The notes under the pieces: model-generated | What the model saw: the letters and a program-made list of their open reading frames with translations, nothing else | What the model was told of the DNA's origin: nothing | Databases searched by the model: none | Part shown: positions 1 to 7,774 of the stretch, in pieces | Layout: every line of letters begins with the position of its first letter | How positions within the stretch are numbered: position 1 is the stretch's first letter | From: a virus | Direction: 5' to 3' (one strand) | Virus record (IMG/VR): IMGVR_UViG_3300021957_000081 | Span: 1-43,493 of that record | DNA: 43,493 bases | Made by a program: the position numbers and the translations under genes

Positions 1-166
1 ACTCTTCACTCTCAGCATAGTTGTACATTTCTGTTGCCTGTTCTTCAGTCAGTTCACCGACTTCTTCTACACCAAAATATTCACACACATCTGTGACTGC
101 CCAATCGTATGCAAGTGCTTCGATTTGGTCAGACAACTTGTGTATCTTTTTAACTTCAAACGCCAT
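1..166 (-). CDS. Hypothetical protein, 3'-truncated by window edge
   Basis: An open frame starts at ATG 166, begins MAFEVKKIHKLSDQIEAL and runs without a stop to base 1, so the C-terminus lies outside the window. A GGAG ribosome site sits seven bases before the ATG. The visible 55 residues are acidic and helical (many E, D, A) with no family that I recognise. It is the last visible gene of the minus-strand run of small accessory genes. Confidence 0.7.
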   Translation of the reverse strand, partial: MAFEVKKIHKLSDQIEALAYDWAVTDVCEYFGVEEVGELTEEQATEMYNYAESEE

Positions 167-169
167 TCA

Positions 170-541
170 TTATCTCCTTTTGCCCGTATCTGGGTCATTT
201 GCTTCTCTTGTGGATAGGACTTGTAGTCCACCCTTGTTATATGCCTGTCCAATAACAACATTACCATTATACTCTGGACGTTCTTTTCGGTAGGCATTAC
301 CGATACCATCACCTACTGATGGAATTTTGGCAGGAGAGCAGGGAGTCGAACCCCGGCTGAGTGGTTTGGAATCACTAGTGCTACCATAACACTTCTCTCC
401 TTTAGGTTTGTAACCCATTTTCTTTAGAAACTTTTCGTGTTCTGCCTCTGCAGCCAACAACTTAGAAGTTTTCTTTTGATTCTTTCGCTTTTTCTGATTT
501 GTTGTCGTAAAGTATATCGGCAACATATGCATTCCGCTCAT
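170..541 (-). CDS. Conserved phage protein with a tRNA gene inside it
   Basis: This 123-residue basic protein has two parts that both look coding: an N-terminal half ending in HEKFLKKMGYKPKGEK and a C-terminal half with NVVIGQAYNKGGLQVLS and a DPDTGKRR end, a style seen in small conserved proteins of marine phages. Between them, residues about 47-71 are encoded by a complete tRNA-Trp gene read in frame without stops. The first Met at 541 overlaps the upstream 53-residue gene by 80 bases; Met 526 is an alternative start. Function unknown. The overlap could be real, or the tRNA may have broken the gene; see findings. Confidence 0.6.
   Translation of the reverse strand: MSGMHMLPIYFTTTNQKKRKNQKKTSKLLAAEAEHEKFLKKMGYKPKGEKCYGSTSDSKPLSRGSTPCSPAKIPSVGDGIGNAYRKERPEYNGNVVIGQAYNKGGLQVLSTREANDPDTGKRR
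328..401 (-). tRNA. tRNA-Trp (CCA anticodon)
   Basis: The minus strand folds into a 74-base cloverleaf: a 7-bp acceptor stem AGGAGAG/CTCTCCT, a 3-bp D stem GTG/CAC, anticodon loop TTCCAAA giving CCA, a 5-bp T stem with loop TTCGACT, discriminator G73 and an encoded CCA. G73 and anticodon CCA are both tryptophan identity elements. The base pair next to the anticodon loop is an A-C mismatch. It sits inside an open reading frame on the same strand. Confidence 0.9.
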
Positions 542-623
542 TATAAATTCCTTCCATCAATACTTCTATTGGTAGATTGTCAATAGATTCACCATATTTC
601 TCTGCGAGTTCAACTAGTTTCAT
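462..623 (-). CDS. Small acidic hypothetical protein (53 aa)
   Basis: Starts at ATG 623 (MKLVELAEKYGESIDNL) and ends with TAA at 462. The ATG overlaps the stop of the gene before it (sequence AATGAAACTAGTTGA), the typical phage stop-start coupling, which argues that it is translated. It overlaps the next gene by 80 bases in another frame. No recognised domain; it looks helical and ends in a Lys/Glu-rich tail. Confidence 0.6.
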   Translation of the reverse strand: MKLVELAEKYGESIDNLPIEVLMEGIYNERNAYVADILYDNKSEKAKESKENF

Positions 624-750
624 TAATTGCTCTCGCATACAATAGTTCTTCTAGCACATAGTTCCAGTACTTCTTTGCCCAAGGAGACAATGGCCTACCA
701 CTTAGTAAAGTCTGTACTGAATTGATGCGTTTCTCTTGTAAATCAACCAT
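610..750 (-). CDS. Small hypothetical protein (46 aa)
   Basis: Starts at ATG 750, coupled to the upstream gene by the overlap AATGGTTGA, and ends at 610. The product begins MVDLQEKRINSVQTLL and contains WAKKYWNYVLEELLYAR, a Trp/Tyr-rich helix. No family recognised. It is one of four consecutive overlapping reading frames between 1248 and 170, so it is probably translated from the same message. Confidence 0.6.
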   Translation of the reverse strand: MVDLQEKRINSVQTLLSGRPLSPWAKKYWNYVLEELLYARAINETS

Positions 751-1069
751 TGATAATCTTTTCTGCAATCTCGACAGCTTGATAGTCATTACCACCAATA
801 TGCCAGTCATACTGTTCAGTAGGAATACGTCCTGTCTTCCAACAGTACACAGATAGAGGTTTGTAATAGAAATCATCCTCATCTTCTACCTTTGCATCAA
901 TAGTCCATTCACAGGCAACCTTCTCATAAGGATTTGCCTCAGTGTATGTAGGTTCACCCAAAACCTCTACGAGATTGTCATAGGTCGTCCGTACAGTACC
1001 CATTAGGGACGTTCCGTTTATATTGACACTATCATCTACTTCAAATCCAAACACGTTTAAATCACTCAT
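743..1069 (-). CDS. Conserved marine phage protein with DWHIGG motif
   Basis: A 108-residue acidic protein of unknown function. Its pattern (NLVEVLGEP in the N-terminal third, a CEWTIDAK strand, then YDWHIGGND near residues 88-95) resembles a small protein family I have seen in marine T4-like phages, where it is usually unannotated. It starts at ATG 1069, overlapping the upstream stop by four bases, and is followed by an overlapping 46-residue gene. No catalytic motif can be pointed to. Confidence 0.75.
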   Translation of the reverse strand: MSDLNVFGFEVDDSVNINGTSLMGTVRTTYDNLVEVLGEPTYTEANPYEKVACEWTIDAKVEDEDDFYYKPLSVYCWKTGRIPTEQYDWHIGGNDYQAVEIAEKIING

Positions 1070-1248
1070 TTTTTAACTCCTAAAGCAACACCAACAATTA
1101 TCATTCCAAGTCCTAACATAGTATACTTCATAACCTCAGCCATTGTCAAGGCTTTTTCCATACAATCGCCATCACAATCAGCACCAGCAGTACCAATTAT
1201 CATTATGAACCCTAATGCAGCAAGAACCCATCCAAAAATATTTACCAT
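1066..1248 (-). CDS. Small two-helix membrane protein (60 aa)
   Basis: The protein has two hydrophobic stretches, about residues 3-22 and 41-57, separated by a short loop containing DCDGDC. It ends in GVKK, so both ends probably face the cytoplasm. It overlaps the genes on both sides by four to seven bases. Such small inner-membrane proteins are common in T4-like accessory regions; no specific function can be assigned. The two cysteines of the loop would lie in the periplasm and could form a disulphide. Confidence 0.7.
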   Translation of the reverse strand: MVNIFGWVLAALGFIMIIGTAGADCDGDCMEKALTMAEVMKYTMLGLGMIIVGVALGVKK

Positions 1249-1469
1249 AATTTTACTCCCTTTTCTGCAGCATCTTGCATATCAGAAATCTCTGCCATTT
1301 GTTTCCAAAACATATTTTTAGCACTAATGAAATTAAATTCACCATCTTCATCTTTGACAGTGAACTCAATGTCTGGTTCACTACCATAAGTGACACGTTT
1401 ATCAACGACAATACAACCGTCAACATATTTAGCGTCCCATACTTTATTCATAAAATCATTAAGTTGCAT
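1242..1469 (-). CDS. Hypothetical protein (75 aa)
   Basis: A soluble 75-residue protein starting MQLNDFMNKVWDAKYVDG, with alternating beta-like segments (CIVVDKRVTYG, DIEFTVKDEDGEF) and a C-terminal helix. It is stop-start coupled to the gene on its 5' side at 1469. I do not recognise the family. Confidence 0.65.
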   Translation of the reverse strand: MQLNDFMNKVWDAKYVDGCIVVDKRVTYGSEPDIEFTVKDEDGEFNFISAKNMFWKQMAEISDMQDAAEKGVKLW

Positions 1470-1723
1470 TATGCAGCCTCCCCAAATAATTGTCCCATAC
1501 CTTCGTATACTACGTTGTATGCATTCGCTTCATAGGCATAGTTATCCCAGAATTCATCATCATCCAAGTCACTATGGACACATGGATTAGCACAATGCTC
1601 TTCCCATACACGGTTCATTGCGTTCATGCCTTCAAGACAATCGCCACGTCCAAAGTTTTTCATGGTTTCCCATGCACCTTTGAAACTAACTTGCTCTTGG
1701 TAAAAATTTGGAATACGAAACAT
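1469..1723 (-). CDS. Hypothetical acidic protein (84 aa)
   Basis: I place the start at ATG 1723 because AAAGGAGA lies at the right distance before it; a longer frame back to 1744 has no such signal. The product begins MFRIPNFYQEQVSFKG and carries four cysteine/histidine-type residues (CLEG, CANPCVH) and an acidic DLDDDEFWDN stretch. Family unknown. It is the first gene after the promoter at 1761-1789, so it is probably an early gene. Confidence 0.7.
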   Translation of the reverse strand: MFRIPNFYQEQVSFKGAWETMKNFGRGDCLEGMNAMNRVWEEHCANPCVHSDLDDDEFWDNYAYEANAYNVVYEGMGQLFGEAA

Positions 1724-1760
1724 TTTTTCTCCTTTGCGAATCAACTCATCTTACCTATAC

Positions 1761-1789
1761 AGTATACCTGTTGTGATAACAAATGTCAA
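1761..1789 (-). promoter_or_regulatory. sigma70-type promoter with palindromic spacer (copy 1)
   Basis: On the minus strand, TTGACA (1789-1784) is followed by exactly 17 bases and then TATACT (1766-1761). The spacer carries the partial inverted repeat TGTT-ATCAC-AACA. The same cassette recurs five more times in the window, always before small accessory genes. Confidence 0.85.
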
Positions 1790-1806
1790 GCATAAAATAG
1801 CACTTT

Positions 1807-2103
1807 TTATGAAAAAATTGGCCCTTCTGACCAATACTCTTCACTAAACATCATCCCTGCCATATTTCTGAACATATCTAGAATCAGATTTTCATTACGT
1901 TCATAGGGGGATATTTCTAAACAACATACAAATTCGTGCATCCTGTACACATGATCACTACCATCATATGTCTTATTCTTTACAAACCTATAGATTTCCC
2001 AATCCCATTTGATACAGTCACCATCATCATGTATGGCCTTACTGAGGATATACCCCTTATATGTGTCAAAAGGATCGAAGTCCCTATACTCTGCAAATAA
2101 CAT
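1807..2103 (-). CDS. Hypothetical protein (98 aa)
   Basis: A 98-residue protein starting MLFAEYRDFDPFDTYKG, with a DWEIYRFVKNK segment, a CCLEISPYE segment and an amphipathic Met-rich helix near the C-terminus. No recognised domain. It begins three bases after the stop of the upstream nucleotidase gene and is probably in its operon. The next promoter (1761-1789) follows directly. Confidence 0.7.
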   Translation of the reverse strand: MLFAEYRDFDPFDTYKGYILSKAIHDDGDCIKWDWEIYRFVKNKTYDGSDHVYRMHEFVCCLEISPYERNENLILDMFRNMAGMMFSEEYWSEGPIFS

Positions 2104-2105
2104 TT

Positions 2106-2603
2106 TTAATTCCTTACGGCTTCATTTAGTTTTCTTTTGATAGTTGTTATACTATCTTCGTTTGCTTGATACCTAATACCAATACCACCTTTCTCACACC
2201 ATCTAGAAATGTTGTCTGGTTTATCATCAACTAATATATTAGGTGTACCGTCAAACCTATCTACTGCAAATTGGTGTTTGTTTCCAGTAAAGATTAAGTC
2301 TTCTATTTCATCAGGCATAAACCCATGTCTATTTAACCAAATTCTTTTCCAGAATGCAGAGTTATCCCTGTCACCCCTTAGAGGTGAAGAACAAATGCCG
2401 AATGTACCAATTGATTTAACAAAATCTACTAACTCGGCCGAAGTATCAAACGGTTCAAGTGTGTTGAAGAAATCAGTACACTTCAATCCTGTAATTGACT
2501 GTTCAATCTTAGGTATCTGTTTCCAGTGTTTAACAACAAACTTTTTCTCAAGTCCACTAAAGAAGTCTGCAATGACTCCATCCATATCTAAATATATTTT
2601 CAT
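2106..2603 (-). CDS. HAD-family 5'(3')-deoxyribonucleotidase-like phosphatase
   Basis: A 165-residue HAD-superfamily hydrolase. Motif I is DMDGVIADF at residues 6-14 with the two catalytic aspartates D6 and D8; motif II is CSS near residue 71; the C-terminal acidic motif is LVDDKPDNI near 124-132. The layout and size match the NT5C/5'(3')-deoxyribonucleotidase group, which removes phosphate from dNMPs, so a role in nucleotide pool management during infection is likely. In T4-like phages such genes are common accessories. Exact substrate is inference. It is almost contiguous with the protease gene upstream. Confidence 0.85.
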   Translation of the reverse strand: MKIYLDMDGVIADFFSGLEKKFVVKHWKQIPKIEQSITGLKCTDFFNTLEPFDTSAELVDFVKSIGTFGICSSPLRGDRDNSAFWKRIWLNRHGFMPDEIEDLIFTGNKHQFAVDRFDGTPNILVDDKPDNISRWCEKGGIGIRYQANEDSITTIKRKLNEAVRN

Positions 2604-2604
2604 A

Positions 2605-3258
2605 TTATTTTCCCATAATCATTTTATCACGCATCGCCTCCATACGTTTGTAACTTTCTAACCATTGAAGAGGCGATTTGATTGTCTGTCCCACAGACAT
2701 CTTCAACTTATTCTTACGAAACTGTTTCTTCAGTTCCTTTGCCATGTCAGTTCCCAAGAACCGAGAGACTAACTTTACAAGTGTCACTCGAAATGAAACA
2801 TCATGGTGCATATTTCCTGCTGTGTGTGCCAGTTCATGTAATACAGTGTATTTGTTAGTACCACAGTTAGGACGTAAAGCGATAACACCATTGTACCCAG
2901 CAAAACCAGCTAAACGTGGGCTATTAGATGCCTTCATAAATCGTAGAGTAGGTTTAGTCTGTCCACTATTCCCACATAGGTTCTGATAAGTCTTAGACTT
3001 GACTATGCGATTGAAATACTTCTGACACTCTTTCTCTGTCAAGTTAACTGAACTATCTGGATATAACCGTTGTGTTGCAAACTCACTCTGATAAACTTTA
3101 TTACGTCCACTATCTACACCAGACGCTTGTAAACGTCCTGTACGGATTGCCCGAGTTTTCTTTGAAAAGTAATTTGCATATTTGTTTGCAAGGTCATTAT
3201 TCATTACACCAGTGTCAAGTGCAGCTTGGTATGCGTTATCCATATCCCATAAATTCAT
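2605..3258 (-). CDS. Putative zinc metalloprotease with metzincin motif
   Basis: A 217-residue protein with HELAHTAGNMHHD near residues 141-153, the HExxHxxGxxH zinc motif of metzincin-type peptidases, preceded by a strand-rich segment (GVIALRPNCG). The N-terminal 100 residues are basic and without known domain. Proteins of this length with this motif occur as putative metallohydrolases in marine phages. No signal peptide, so it would act in the cytoplasm or on virion proteins; the target is unknown. Coupled by TAATG to the upstream gene. Confidence 0.75.
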   Translation of the reverse strand: MNLWDMDNAYQAALDTGVMNNDLANKYANYFSKKTRAIRTGRLQASGVDSGRNKVYQSEFATQRLYPDSSVNLTEKECQKYFNRIVKSKTYQNLCGNSGQTKPTLRFMKASNSPRLAGFAGYNGVIALRPNCGTNKYTVLHELAHTAGNMHHDVSFRVTLVKLVSRFLGTDMAKELKKQFRKNKLKMSVGQTIKSPLQWLESYKRMEAMRDKMIMGK

Positions 3259-3473
3259 TATACATTCTCCGTCATTGCGTATTGTGGAACGGTAAACATG
3301 TCATCAAACATCCCTACCTCATCAAAACCATTAAGAACCATTCCTTCGAATGCATCCCCACCCTTCTCATAGACAACTAAGTCGCCCTTAATCAATCCCC
3401 GATAAGAACCAATCTCTATGTCAGTGACTTGCATCTTCATCTCTACACCGTGGTATGTCTGTTCAATAATCAT
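3258..3473 (-). CDS. Hypothetical protein (71 aa)
   Basis: A 71-residue acidic, beta-rich protein (MIIEQTYHGVEMKMQVTD at the start, then GLIKGDLVVYEKGGD). Its leader contains AAAGAGAGAATCACTATG, nearly the same as the leader of the gene starting at 35714; both follow the palindromic-spacer promoter. Function unknown. Its stop overlaps the protease start. Confidence 0.7.
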   Translation of the reverse strand: MIIEQTYHGVEMKMQVTDIEIGSYRGLIKGDLVVYEKGGDAFEGMVLNGFDEVGMFDDMFTVPQYAMTENV

Positions 3474-3505
3474 AGTGATTCTCTCTTTCTTTATCTTACC
3501 TATAC

Positions 3506-3534
3506 AGTATACTTGTTATAATAACAAATGTCAA
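3506..3534 (-). promoter_or_regulatory. sigma70-type promoter with palindromic spacer (copy 2)
   Basis: TTGACA (3534-3529), 17-base spacer, TATACT (3511-3506) on the minus strand. The spacer holds the perfect palindrome TTGTTAT-T-ATAACAA, a likely protein-binding site between the two polymerase contacts. Drives the 3473-1807 gene run. Confidence 0.9.
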
Positions 3535-3545
3535 GCGGTTTAGAC

Positions 3546-3574
3546 AAAAAAAAGCCCTGTAAAAACAGGGCTTT
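3546..3574 (-). terminator. Rho-independent terminator
   Basis: On the minus strand AAAGCCCTG / CAGGGCTTT forms a 9-bp stem with a 6-base loop, followed by a run of eight U. It ends transcription of the kinase gene (3594-4259) just before the next promoter. Confidence 0.9.
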
Positions 3575-3593
3575 AGAAAATAATTTTATTTTT

Positions 3594-4259
3594 TTATCGT
3601 TTTTTCTTTGCAAGTTCCTGTGAAATCCACCGTTTTGCAATATTATTGGACACTTTTTTCCTAACTAACATTGCGATTCGTTTCCAAACCTTAGCAAACA
3701 CATCTTCACCAGCGTCATTGTTATCTACAATGATAAAATCTTTGCTACCGAAAAGTGATTGAAACTTACCTATGTTTCTTTGCACTTCATTCCACATGTT
3801 AGCAACTTCCTTCTCTGGCAAAGTTCTAGAACGCTTTCTGTTACGTTCTTGTGCAGTATCGAGTGAAGTATTAACAAATATCATAGAACATTCATAACCG
3901 ATAGTTCTCAATCCTTGTACTTGTTTTGCAATCTTGTCATAGTCTTTACCAGTGCCATCAATGATAACCCCTAGTCTGCCTGTCAAGAAGTTACCTTGCA
4001 TACGCTTTGTAACCTTTTTTGCTCGTACACGAATCTCCTGTCCTTCATCTGAAAAGATATCTTCTGGTGATGCTTCTAGTCCAGCATCATTTAACATCTT
4101 CTCATAGATATCATCACTATTAACAATCTTCATTCCTAGTCCACCTGTCGTTCTTCGGACAACATATGATTTACCAGAGCCTGGGCCTCCTGCTAAGAAA
4201 ATTGCTTTAAATATATTGGGATCGTATACTCCCTCCTGTAACTTTGTAAATGTCTTCAT
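3594..4259 (-). CDS. P-loop kinase (zeta-toxin / polynucleotide kinase-like)
   Basis: A 221-residue protein with Walker A GGPGSGKS at residues 24-31, a conserved NSDD segment after it, a VIIDGTGKDYDK segment that suits Walker B and substrate contact, and an Arg-rich lid (ERNRKRSRTLP). This is the arrangement of zeta-toxin and polynucleotide-kinase type P-loop kinases; such proteins are common in marine T4-like phages without a proven substrate. The start at 4259 has TTAGGAA ahead of it. It overlaps the upstream small gene by 53 bases and ends at a strong terminator. Confidence 0.8.
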   Translation of the reverse strand: MKTFTKLQEGVYDPNIFKAIFLAGGPGSGKSYVVRRTTGGLGMKIVNSDDIYEKMLNDAGLEASPEDIFSDEGQEIRVRAKKVTKRMQGNFLTGRLGVIIDGTGKDYDKIAKQVQGLRTIGYECSMIFVNTSLDTAQERNRKRSRTLPEKEVANMWNEVQRNIGKFQSLFGSKDFIIVDNNDAGEDVFAKVWKRIAMLVRKKVSNNIAKRWISQELAKKKR

Positions 4260-4404
4260 TTTTATTTCCTAACAACTCCAGCGTTCGTTTTCGATATAGT
4301 TCTTCATAGTATTTATCCTTCTCTAAATTCTGCACCTCGACTTTTCTATCATGTCTAGTTTGAAAAGTCATCTTCTTGATACGGTTTTTGAGTTTAGTAT
4401 TCAT
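4207..4404 (-). CDS. Small basic hypothetical protein (65 aa)
   Basis: Starts at ATG 4404 behind AGAGGTATAAA and encodes a highly charged 65-residue protein (MNTKLKNRIKKMTFQTRHDR at the start). It overlaps the kinase start by 53 bases in another frame, which suggests translational coupling. No family recognised. The good ribosome site makes it likely to be real. Confidence 0.6.
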   Translation of the reverse strand: MNTKLKNRIKKMTFQTRHDRKVEVQNLEKDKYYEELYRKRTLELLGNKNEDIYKVTGGSIRSQYI

Positions 4405-4466
4405 TTTATACCTCTTGTATTGGTTAATAGATTATCATAACAAAACGAGTTGTATTTTGGCCCTCC

Positions 4467-5900
4467 TTAAAATATAATATCGCCAGGGTCTGATGAACCT
4501 CTAGGGATTATTTCTTCAACAGAAGAACCCCCATCTGATGCAACAACACCCTGATTTGGATATTTGGTTTTTACTGTATCTCTTACACAATCTAATAGTA
4601 TTTCGTGTAAGTCTTTACCAGTACCTCTTTTGAAAACATGGTGAAGTTTTCTAACAAGGTATCTTCCTGTTAGTGTTTCATCGTTTTCACCAGTTTTAGT
4701 GTTATTAATAACGATACCAATTAAGTCTCCTGCTTGGAGTGTGGTATTACCGTTAATCTTAATTCTTAATGATACGGCAGAATTTAGTGATGCAAATCTA
4801 GACTTTCTTCTCTGCAACCACTTATCTGTCCCTTTGTAATCAAAACTGCCTGAGTAAGCACCATCAAACAATCCACCCTTAGATTCTCTGTCGATAGTCT
4901 GTACATAGTATACTGACTCTGGGTATTCTGATATTTTGTTATTGTAATCATCAACAAGTTCTGAAACTATTGGGCCTTGTTCTGAACCATACTTGTTAAA
5001 TTCGTCTACATGTACGTCATTTTCAAAGTCTTCCAAATAGTCATATTCATGTTCTTCATAGTCTTTGTTTAGAACATCCAAAAGTAAAAGTTTAGATGAA
5101 TACATACCAGCACGGCGACTGGCCATTGTATCTGTAGAACCAACAACGTCATACTTCAATATGTTCTGTAACAATAGGTCTGTTCTATTACGAAGTTCCG
5201 TTTCGTTGGGTGTAAGTTCACGAAACACCATCTTAGGGTTCTTTCTATCCATCATACTGTCAATGGTTCTAAAGAAGTATCCTCTGCATGTCTCATAGAA
5301 AAGAAATGTTGGTGCATCGTCATACTCTTTTGAGAGGCAACGTCTTGCAATCGAATTGATGAATGCAAAAGGCCTTTGATTTGGTGCAACCAATTTAAAC
5401 CTGTTTGAAGTCTCTTCGTAGTAAAACTCTTTCTTGGAGTTTAGTAATTCTTCATCACGAATAATCTTTTTGATTATTTCGTCAGCTGGTTCACCTTCAT
5501 AGGCCTCAACACACCGAATACGATTGTTTCTAATAATTTCTGATGTAGTGAACGATAAACTAAAGATTGTTGTGTTATCATTGACACTCATCTTATTGTT
5601 TATTTTGTAAATATACAGAGGCATCTCTGTAAAGTTGATAATAGTATTTCTACTATCAGTATCATCTGCATTTGGTGTTGAAAGTTTTAGTTTTAGTTTC
5701 TCTTGACCAACAAGTCTCAATTCACCAACAAGATTATTGGTGTCGGCGAAAGAAATATCACCCGATATAGAGTTTTGAAAAATGTCCTCGTAAATGTCTA
5801 CTGATGCAAGTAAGTCAGATAAATCTAACTCTAAACCATTAACTGTACATAGTTTACATACATCAACTTTATATTCACCAGCGTACTGAATTTCTGCCAT
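4467..5900 (-). CDS. Baseplate hub protein, T4 gp27-like
   Basis: A 477-residue structural protein. The N-terminus (MAEIQYAGEYKVDVCKL, then LLASVDIYEDIFQNSISG) is typical of the first tail-tube-like domain of hub proteins related to T4 gp27 and phage D proteins. The C-terminal part (LQAGDLIGIVINNT, GRYLVRKLHHVF) matches the last barrel of such hubs, which hold the spike at the centre of the baseplate. Longer than T4 gp27 (391 residues). It stands directly downstream of gp53 and the gp48-like gene, fitting a baseplate module. Family assignment is from pattern and synteny. Confidence 0.75.
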   Translation of the reverse strand: MAEIQYAGEYKVDVCKLCTVNGLELDLSDLLASVDIYEDIFQNSISGDISFADTNNLVGELRLVGQEKLKLKLSTPNADDTDSRNTIINFTEMPLYIYKINNKMSVNDNTTIFSLSFTTSEIIRNNRIRCVEAYEGEPADEIIKKIIRDEELLNSKKEFYYEETSNRFKLVAPNQRPFAFINSIARRCLSKEYDDAPTFLFYETCRGYFFRTIDSMMDRKNPKMVFRELTPNETELRNRTDLLLQNILKYDVVGSTDTMASRRAGMYSSKLLLLDVLNKDYEEHEYDYLEDFENDVHVDEFNKYGSEQGPIVSELVDDYNNKISEYPESVYYVQTIDRESKGGLFDGAYSGSFDYKGTDKWLQRRKSRFASLNSAVSLRIKINGNTTLQAGDLIGIVINNTKTGENDETLTGRYLVRKLHHVFKRGTGKDLHEILLDCVRDTVKTKYPNQGVVASDGGSSVEEIIPRGSSDPGDIIF

Positions 5901-5902
5901 TA

Positions 5903-6433
5903 TTAATTACCACTTAGTCTGGATTTTAATTCCTGTTTTATAGTATTAACGTACTGTTTCTTAACAAGTCTAATACGTCTTTTCTTTTGTTGTAAATTAT
6001 CTTCATATTCATAATTTGTTATAGTAACAGCATCAACAGGAATTGTATTTGATGGGTCGAATGGTATTTCTATTACCTTTGAAGTATCACCAGATTCCTG
6101 ATAAACCTCATAATGATGTATATCATTAACATCATCATATTTTTCTGTTACATATGTTTCAAAGTTCTGAACGGACATAGGCCAGTCATCATATACGTCA
6201 ATGATATCATTCGCCATAAGAACAATCCAATGCAATTTTGGATCACCATAAAATTCAGATGCTACATATTCTGGTGTCTCTCCAGCAACAACATCATAGA
6301 AATCATATTGAATGTAGTTCTGTTTTGCGAGATCACTAAAACGAACCTTTCTGGTAATGTCTGTTAACATCACTAGATCAGTATCACCCTTTACATCTAT
6401 TGCAACTTGGGGAAATTTATTAAAGTAAGACAT
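5903..6433 (-). CDS. 53: Baseplate wedge protein gp53
   Basis: A 176-residue protein with the recognisable gp53 core: YDVVAGETPEYVASEFYGDP near residues 47-66 followed by LHWIVLMANDIIDVYDDWP near 68-86. In T4, gp53 joins six wedges around the hub and its LysM-like core is the signature here. The C-terminus is basic (KKRRIRLVKKQY). Spaced two bases from the neighbours on both sides, in the order gp48-like, gp53, hub, so the three are one operon. Confidence 0.9.
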   Translation of the reverse strand: MSYFNKFPQVAIDVKGDTDLVMLTDITRKVRFSDLAKQNYIQYDFYDVVAGETPEYVASEFYGDPKLHWIVLMANDIIDVYDDWPMSVQNFETYVTEKYDDVNDIHHYEVYQESGDTSKVIEIPFDPSNTIPVDAVTITNYEYEDNLQQKKRRIRLVKKQYVNTIKQELKSRLSGN

Positions 6434-6435
6434 GA

Positions 6436-7299
6436 TTAAAACCCTTCTGCGATTTTTTCTTTCGTAACAAGATCGAGTTCTTTAAACTGTAATGTCATTT
6501 CTGTTTCTACTGGTTGGTGGTCAACAAAGAATTGTGGACGCTCTCCACCATACTTTACATTAACTGACTCTAAGGCGCACTCACCAATATGATGCAAATG
6601 AATATTTGGACGATATGTTATATTGAAAGTTGATGGAACAATCATTGTTCTACCAGTACCATCAGCTCCAGCAAACTCAGGCATAGAATGAAATCTGAAT
6701 GTATTTACAATTTCTTCAATTGCTGCAGCTTCTGAAGAACTCTTAGGTAACATTTTAAATGTGAATGAAAAAGAACGTCTATCAATAGATTCAAAAGCCA
6801 TCTCTGTTCTATTATTTGTTATTTTACCCTGTTGGATCTGAACAGCAGCCTTCACACCAGAGACACCAATTCCCTCTAGCATACCAAGTCCAGCATTATT
6901 TATTTCTGCCTTTCCTTTTTCTAAAATACTACCTATGTTAAATCCAGCACCACCAAAACCTTTCAACGCACCAAGAGCAGAGGCTGCAATAAGTCCAATT
7001 TCTGGTTCACCGTAATTTGCTTTATGGGAAACTTCTAGATTAGCAGGCATGTACAGTACAATTGATTGATCAACTTTCTTAGTAGGCGCTCTTGGAACAG
7101 AAACCGTACTAAACTGTGTCGATCCACCTTTAGGTTCTGTTGCGTATGCTTTGGTACTACCGAATGTTACCTCTGATGCAGAAGGAACATTTACGTCAAA
7201 TCTAACATAATGATCAGATTTCTCAGATGTAACATCTTCTGGATATGACACAAGAGGTTTGGTAGATACTCTAGTTTTTAGTGTTGATTGTAAAGCCAT
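6436..7299 (-). CDS. 48: Baseplate tail-tube cap, T4 gp48-like
   Basis: A 287-residue baseplate protein. The C-terminal region (FRFHSMPEF, then TFNITYRPN, then VETEMTLQFKELDLV) has the beta pattern of the gp48/gp54 family that caps the hub and starts the tail tube. A Gly/Ala-rich middle (SALGALKGFGGAGFNIGS) is a flexible or membrane-like insertion. A late-type TATAAATA box lies 26 bases upstream, followed by AGGA as ribosome site. It could be gp54 instead of gp48; the plus-strand gene at 8351 is the other tube-family member. Confidence 0.75.
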   Translation of the reverse strand: MALQSTLKTRVSTKPLVSYPEDVTSEKSDHYVRFDVNVPSASEVTFGSTKAYATEPKGGSTQFSTVSVPRAPTKKVDQSIVLYMPANLEVSHKANYGEPEIGLIAASALGALKGFGGAGFNIGSILEKGKAEINNAGLGMLEGIGVSGVKAAVQIQQGKITNNRTEMAFESIDRRSFSFTFKMLPKSSSEAAAIEEIVNTFRFHSMPEFAGADGTGRTMIVPSTFNITYRPNIHLHHIGECALESVNVKYGGERPQFFVDHQPVETEMTLQFKELDLVTKEKIAEGF

Positions 7300-7324
7300 C
7301 TAAATAGTCCTGTAATTGTGAAAG

Positions 7325-7332
7325 TATTTATA
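7325..7332 (-). promoter_or_regulatory. T4-type late promoter for the baseplate operon
   Basis: TATAAATA on the minus strand, with no -35 element, about 25 bases before ATG 7299. This is the T4 late consensus, and a gp33-type coactivator is encoded in the window. The box lies in the only divergent gap of the window (7300-7339). Confidence 0.75.
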
Positions 7333-7339
7333 TAGACTT

Positions 7340-7771
7340 ATGGCTTACTCAGGCAGATATATCCCAACAAAACCTAAAAAATATAAGGGTGATCCATCTA
7401 AAATTGTATATCGTTCTCTATGGGAACGTAAATTTATGGTATACTGTGATAGAAACAGTGCAGTCCTAGAATGGGGCAGTGAAGAAGTTATCATACCATA
7501 TACATCTCCCCTTGATGGTAGGAGACACAGATACTTTCCAGATTTCTATGTAAAAGTACGTCAAAGGAATGGCACTATCAAAAAATGGTTGATAGAAGTC
7601 AAACCTAAAGCCCAGTGTGGGCCTCCTAAAAAACCTAAAAGAAAAACACCTAGATTTGTTAATGAAGTCCGTACATGGGGCGTCAACCAAGCCAAATGGG
7701 AAGCGGCAATAGATTGGTGTAACGATAGAGGTATAGAATTTAAAATTCTTACTGAAGATCACTTGGGTTAG
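7340..7771 (+). CDS. 4: Head completion protein gp4
   Basis: A 143-residue protein with the gp4 pattern: Y(K)GDPSKIVYRSLWERKFM, then a nuclease-like core VLEWGSEEVIIPYTSPLDG, PDFYV and WLIEVKPK. These acidic and lysine positions correspond to the restriction-endonuclease fold (E..PD..E-x-K) of T4 gp4, which completes filled heads before tail joining. It opens the plus-strand structural island, divergent from gp48-like. Confidence 0.9.
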   Translation: MAYSGRYIPTKPKKYKGDPSKIVYRSLWERKFMVYCDRNSAVLEWGSEEVIIPYTSPLDGRRHRYFPDFYVKVRQRNGTIKKWLIEVKPKAQCGPPKKPKRKTPRFVNEVRTWGVNQAKWEAAIDWCNDRGIEFKILTEDHLG

Positions 7772-7774
7772 TTG

